Assembly (NCBI GenBank): GCA_026545765.1
Contig: JAIFAC010000138.1
Span: 102,683-166,682 of the forward strand
Direction: 5' to 3'
DNA: 64,000 bases
Source of the DNA: Plantago major
Taxonomy: Eukaryota > Streptophyta > Magnoliopsida > Lamiales > Plantaginaceae
Below are positions 59,418-64,000 of this stretch, one piece after another. A program made the position numbers and the translations under genes. How positions within the stretch are numbered: the first letter of the stretch is position 1; each line of letters begins with the position of its first letter. The notes below the pieces were generated by a model. It was not told the origin of the DNA and did not search any database. It saw only the letters and a list, made by a program, of their open reading frames with translations.

Positions 59418-59672
59418 TTTACAACTAAAATCCTCTTCGGCAAATTATCAAACAGGTACAAGGCACTCAACGAAAGAGATCTACTCCCTCAACAACCAAA
59501 CAAACAACAATACCATATCGTTCACAACACTGAATCTTGATCGCTAACCAAGAATAGAGCTATAAACAAACAACAATACCATGTTTGAGCTTCCATGGAG
59601 ATGGAAGTTCTGGCCGGAGCTCTGGCAACACACTGGAACCCGGTCAATTTTTTTTTTTTTCCATCCTATATA
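59418..59672 (-). promoter_or_regulatory. Leader and core promoter of the phytolongin gene
   Basis: TATATAGG at 59665-59672 on the minus strand lies about 250 bp before the start codon. A poly-A tract follows it. The stretch has no competing frame on the minus strand. Its role is inferred from position. Confidence 0.4.
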
Positions 59673-60264
59673 ATTAAACGAGGGGTTCGTTGAATTTTCG
59701 AATTATTTGAGGGTTTATTTTAAATATAAAGTTTGATGATAATATGAGTAAAATTTGAAATTTTTTATATTTTGTTTAATTTAAAACATATGACCTAATA
59801 TAATAAAACATACAATAATAATTTTATTTTTTCATTTTTATTTTACTATTTATTTTATCTTTTCTTTTTCTAAAACGAATCTTTAATCTTGGCCAACGAT
59901 TTTCAAAGGAATGTAATTGCTCAAACAATGTATTTAATCAGAATCGACCAATCTATCGTGTTCTATGTAAATGCCCCTATTATTTAATATTATTTTAAAC
60001 AAACTAGCAAAACCTAATGTAGAAGAGTAGTCAAGGGCTAGTTTTATCTCACCTGGTCAAATGCAATCCCAAATTAAGACATATTTCACAAGATCCAAGT
60101 ATAAACCCATATGAAAATGTATTAAATTGAGACCTCGAGTGTTCAATCTTAATAAAGGATCCTCTTTGCCGTGACAAGGTGAAATAAGAGTTACGATATG
60201 TTATCTTCAAATTAAAACTCATTCAGTTCAGTTTCGTTCAGTTCAGTTCAGTTCATTAAATTTA

Positions 60265-60295
<31 letters not shown>

Positions 60296-61708
60296 ATTAT
60301 TATTATTATATAATTTATTTACAATATCTTTTCAGACGAAAGAAAATAAGAAAATTTATCCAATCGAGCTTATTTTCAACTTTTTTCTTTCTTTCTTTTT
60401 AATACGACTTTTAGAGATCAACGAAATAAACAAGATTGTTACAATTTGAATTACCCTTCTTTTCACCGTAAGATAAGAAACTACGAACCTCGAGAGTACC
60501 ATACAACTGTTCACATACTCAGACGACATCTCTAACAAAAAATCTACATGTTCTTTTGTTGAAGATATCCAACAATGTAATTAAACTTAATCTAACGCTG
60601 AGTTTTTTCTCAAACTTAACAAATATAAAACAAGCTTCAAACTAAAGTCAAACCAAACTTTACATGTCTTTCAAACGACTCAAAACTCCAAAACAAGCTA
60701 AACCAAACCAAAGTTGACCAAACTTTATAAAAGAACATTATCACAAATATTGAAAATGGCATTTATTCCTCCATATTATCTTCCTGACTCTATAATATCT
60801 TCCTGCTCTATATCGCCTTTAATAGAGCGCTAAATTCTCAATGTTATCTCCTCACATTAATCGCTCATCGCTTCTTTCCTTGCAGGTTCAATAAATCCTT
60901 ATCCACTCCACCTTAATATTGACATCATGTCGCAAAACTAGATAAAGATAGTTTGTACGATTAAAATTCGCTTTAATCGAAGTTATCATTCTCATATTGT
61001 TTTCCACGTTAGTTTTAAAGTTTGTTATACAATAATAAATAAAAAGTAAAGTGAAAAAAAGTAGGAAGAGTATAGCAAGTATTACAAAAATAATATATTT
61101 TTTTAATTGTGATTATATATACCATCATATAATTGTTATTATTATTACAAAATAATTTCTTCAGTTTAGTTCAGTTCATTTCATTTCAGTCATACCAATT
61201 CCATTCTGGCCTTGGGCCTGCTTCATCTGGCCTTAAAATTACAAATGAATGTAATGTAGTCTTAGTTTTTAAGTTAATCGAGGACCTGGTTAGAATGGGT
61301 ATAAAATCCACTAATAATATAAATTTAATGTTTGGACATGAAAAGAAACCTTGTTAGTGATTCGGTGTATCTTATTCTTAATAAATTAATAAATAATCCT
61401 ATAAATTTGGAAAGAAAAATTATAAACGGGGTAGCTGCTTTCAGAAAATTAGAGAATAGCAAGAACACAATCTTTAGGAAAAAAAAATGCCTGATCCTTA
61501 TCTATCTGTATCTGTCAGAAGATATTTCTTCTACATAAACGCAATTGATTCACCAACGAGAGCATTTCTTTTTCAAATTTAATGTTTAATCGGGTAGGAA
61601 GGAATGACGATAATAGGCAAAGAGATGTGCCTTGTAGGCATAGAAAAGACTGACAGACCATTTATTTGAACTGTATTAAATTAAACACCAGAATATGGTT
61701 TGGGATAT

Positions 61709-61712
<4 letters not shown>
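59673..61712. other. AT-rich spacer with simple repeats
   Basis: No gene found. It contains a pentamer array of ttcag at 60221-60256, a (TGT)n then (ATT)n tract at 60264-60309, and further ttcag/tttcat words at 61158-61190 that may be the partner of the first array. These could be relics of a DNA transposon end. Confidence 0.5.

Positions 61713-61772
<60 letters not shown>
61713..61772. repeat. (AT)n microsatellite
   Basis: Uninterrupted AT dinucleotides over about 60 bp. Confidence 0.97.
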
Positions 61773-61776
<4 letters not shown>

Positions 61777-62317
61777 CGAAAAGAACTATGTCCCTTTATT
61801 TAGATTTAGCTAAATGTCAAAGATAATGAATATGTCAGATCGCTTGTTTTACCATCTTCGCCTTATATTAATAAATCAATCTCTTCTTCCTTAATGCAGA
61901 GAGAATACAATCGCTCACGCTCAATATGGAGTGGCAGAGGTAATGATGAGAAAGATTGCCAAGGACTTTGTTTATGGGGAACTATATTCTATCAAAATTG
62001 ATAGAACTTCGCCTTGTTGAATGGCCAACCATCAAAATTTGAATGATAAACCTTTTAATGAGATTACCGATATTATATTTGCCTCAATGATATGCTTTCT
62101 AACATTAGTAACTATGATCTAGACTTATTAAATTTTACATTTCGGTTGTTTGATCTATATATATGATAAGCATTATCATGGATACACTTAAGAATCCTTT
62201 AGTGAAAATTGGTATATTTAAGGTGGTTCAAAAAACAATGTATTATATGAGAATCATAGTTTGTAAGAATAATAAATTCTTGACGTACAAGAATAATAGT
62301 TTTGCATCGAGTAAAAT
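61773..62317. other. Spacer left of the Helitron helicase remnant
   Basis: AT-rich. The 3' end of the Helitron whose helicase lies to the right should be in this region, but I found no CTRR terminus with a hairpin. Confidence 0.4.
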
Positions 62318-63130
62318 CTAGTAAATTACCGTAAGACTTGACTTCATATGAAGGCATCCGCACTGAAAAGTATAAGGATATACGCTAGATGTATTATAAA
62401 TTGAGAAACATAAAACATAAATGAAAATATGCAAGTTAACAAATATATATATGAAAAGTAAATTTACTTCATAATTTATCGAAAACTTCTTTGTAAACCA
62501 CATCGTCAGTCGGTCGCACGCCTTACCTTCATTATCACATATGAGTACTTTCACCTTTCTACTTATAACTCTAGAGAGAGCAACATACAATTGTCCGCGT
62601 CAATACATGGAGAAGGTAGGTAGAGACCATATGAGAGAGAGACTCTCTCGACTTTTTATTTATCGTCATTGCAAAGCGCATTTGATATAGGAAATCAGAT
62701 CATATCAAAACTAAGAGGAAATTTAGTCTCATCATACGGGCTCATCGTCATCCTAGGGATGAAAACTTCGACCGCATTCATTCCATATCATTCTTGCCTC
62801 TATGATATGTTTCCCGATTAGTTACTATGAGCCTTGTCCCATTGCACAACTCGTGCTTTGTCAATATTTCTCAAAAGCATGATCATGCATCCAACCTTAA
62901 TCACTATTCTATGATTAGGTAGTCCCGAGCAATTAATAGTGTTCAAGAATTCCACTGAGAATAATTCTGCCATTTCACTGCTCATCGACTTTGGCCATGC
63001 TTATGCTATCAAAGACTCAAGTACTCCACGTAATCACCAGCATCTTAGACATGAAATGACATAGTCATTAATCTCATCGACCATTTCATTAGTCGATGCA
63101 AGAACATCACAAAGGATGGAAGTATTCGGG
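62318..63130 (-). pseudogene. Helitron Rep/Helicase, C-terminal PIF1-like part, decayed
   Basis: In plant Helitrons the C-terminal helicase is PIF1-like. On the minus strand the order is: TNEMVDEINDYV (about 63090-63060, the segment after the Walker B region), LLRNID (near 62870), VFIPRMT (near 62760), FPIS...LCNDD-like motif V-VI region (62690-62650), then YVALSRVISRKVKVLICDNE (62590-62530) and the usual FTKKFS near the end. The best frame is 62318-62590. The N-terminal Rep domain is not seen. Frameshifts and stops are frequent. Confidence 0.8.
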
Positions 63131-63628
63131 ATCTATAGTTTGATCGGCCAAGGATCCAAAAGGGAAGGATATGTACCACAATGGTGGAAATAGATTACTT
63201 ACTAATAAGTATGTCATCGTAACTTGATGTCTACCTCGCCATCATCGTTCGCCACACCTCATCACCGACTTGTAGTATCCACTCTAAAAATCTTTAGTTT
63301 CACTAACCTCAAGAAATTGCTGATCCGGACCTAATAGAAGAAAAGGGTGTTACTTAAAAAGAACATAATAATAGAACAATTCATATGATGGTAACCGAAT
63401 TTTTACATTTTCGCATCGCATATTTTTGTGAGTTTTAGAACCTCACATGGATCCCACAATATCAAGAGCATAGAGAGGCATTTATAATATCAAACTCATA
63501 CCACTCAGAACAATCTGCAAAATTTGTCAAATTCCACCTAATACAACTACTAAGCCACCGAAAGGATCATCTCGACGCTTACAACATCTCTTAGACTCCA
63601 AGTGCCTCAAAGAAATGTTTGTTAGTCA
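63131..63628. other. Spacer between Helitron remnant and CACTA end
   Basis: Probably more decayed Helitron coding DNA on the minus strand (there are short blocks of readable sequence) but no motif I can name. Confidence 0.4.
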
Positions 63629-63629
63629 T

Positions 63630-64000
63630 TACTACAAGAATTTCGAATTGGCGGAAAAAGGCGACTTGACGGATCGACGATTTTAGCGACGGATAGGCAT
63701 TTCGACGATAGGCATTTCACTATCCGTCGCTAATCCGGTCGATGTATCCGCTACCATTTAGCGACGGATAACTATCCGTCGCTAAATGGCGACGGATATT
63801 TCTATCCGCCGTTAAATAACGGCGGATAGTTATTCGTCGTGACTTTAGAAAAATAAAAAGGAAAATAGGAATTTTACGGATAGATTATCCGTCGTTAAAA
63901 GTATTAAAAAAATTATAGTAGCGACTGATAGTTATTCACATAGACGGATAGCTATCCGTCATCGATTGTAAGGTTAACTCAAGTAATCTTTCTTCTCCCC
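63630..64000 (+). mobile_element. CACTA (En/Spm-like) transposon terminus with subterminal repeats
   Basis: TACTACAAGAATTTCG at 63630 resembles the CACTA end CACTACAAGAAAA with the first C changed to T. It is followed by at least ten copies in both directions of GACGGATA / TATCCGTC, often as palindromes such as gacggataactatccgtc, the usual subterminal transposase-binding repeats. The element continues beyond the window. Confidence 0.75.

Noticed and set aside
59031-59540. 169-codon plus-strand frame
   Set aside because: Antisense to the phytolongin longin domain, which matches a known family well.
1-64000. tRNA and rRNA genes
   Set aside because: I looked for cloverleaf-like T-arm words (GGTTCGAATCC-type) and rRNA blocks and found none that I could support by eye.

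Overview
The window is nuclear DNA of a flowering plant, most likely a eudicot. The evidence is a spliced plant NAD-dependent sorbitol dehydrogenase gene, a plant-type nuclear gene for plastid or mitochondrial ribosomal protein S16, a phytolongin (plant-only longin-domain protein), short AT-rich GT-AG introns, and dense nested plant transposable elements (Ty1/copia of several families, MULE, Helitron, Stowaway, CACTA). I cannot name the species.

Layout. 1-2302: promoter and three-exon sorbitol dehydrogenase gene, the only clearly intact gene. 2303-4912: AT-rich spacer. 4913-~11385: Copia-1, a plus-strand Ty1/copia element with two LTRs and a frameshifted gag-pol. ~11386-18720: a mosaic of Sirevirus-like copia material: a plus LTR fragment, then a complete minus-strand LTR, then two minus-strand copies of an extra 'envelope-like' region joined by a 145-bp chimeric junction. 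18720-21497: spacer, a CCACC-rich tract and LTR-like DNA that cuts off the S16 gene in its third exon. 21498-23461: S16 gene fragment, minus strand, with its promoter. 24343-27991: a MULE with terminal inverted repeats, a perfect 9-bp target duplication and remnants of a MuDR-type transposase. ~28350-42019: a large plus-strand Sirevirus-like element (gag, protease, integrase, RT, RNase H, a 0.77-kb promoter-like spacer, an envelope-like region with apparent introns, and the 3' LTR). 42020-49243: a minus-strand copia element (Copia-3) with a 5' LTR and a degenerate initiator-Met primer-binding site but no 3' LTR. 49244-64000: old accessory DNA with Helitron termini and helicase remnants, Stowaway and other TIR elements, microsatellites, a truncated phytolongin gene and, at the right edge, a CACTA-type end.

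How the parts relate. Only sorbitol dehydrogenase looks functional. The rest records retroelements inserting into one another and into genes. The most unusual observation is in the Sirevirus-like family. The plus-strand envelope-like region holds several short GT-AG introns, and the minus-strand copy lacks one of them exactly at the splice junction. This suggests that a spliced retroelement RNA was reverse transcribed and integrated. The same region has its own TATA-like upstream region after the pol stop, as if the third gene were a separately transcribed, spliced cassette.

Limits. Family assignments come from reading motifs and comparing copies within the window. No database search, alignment program or folding was run. 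Element edges marked approximate are good to about 10-50 bp.
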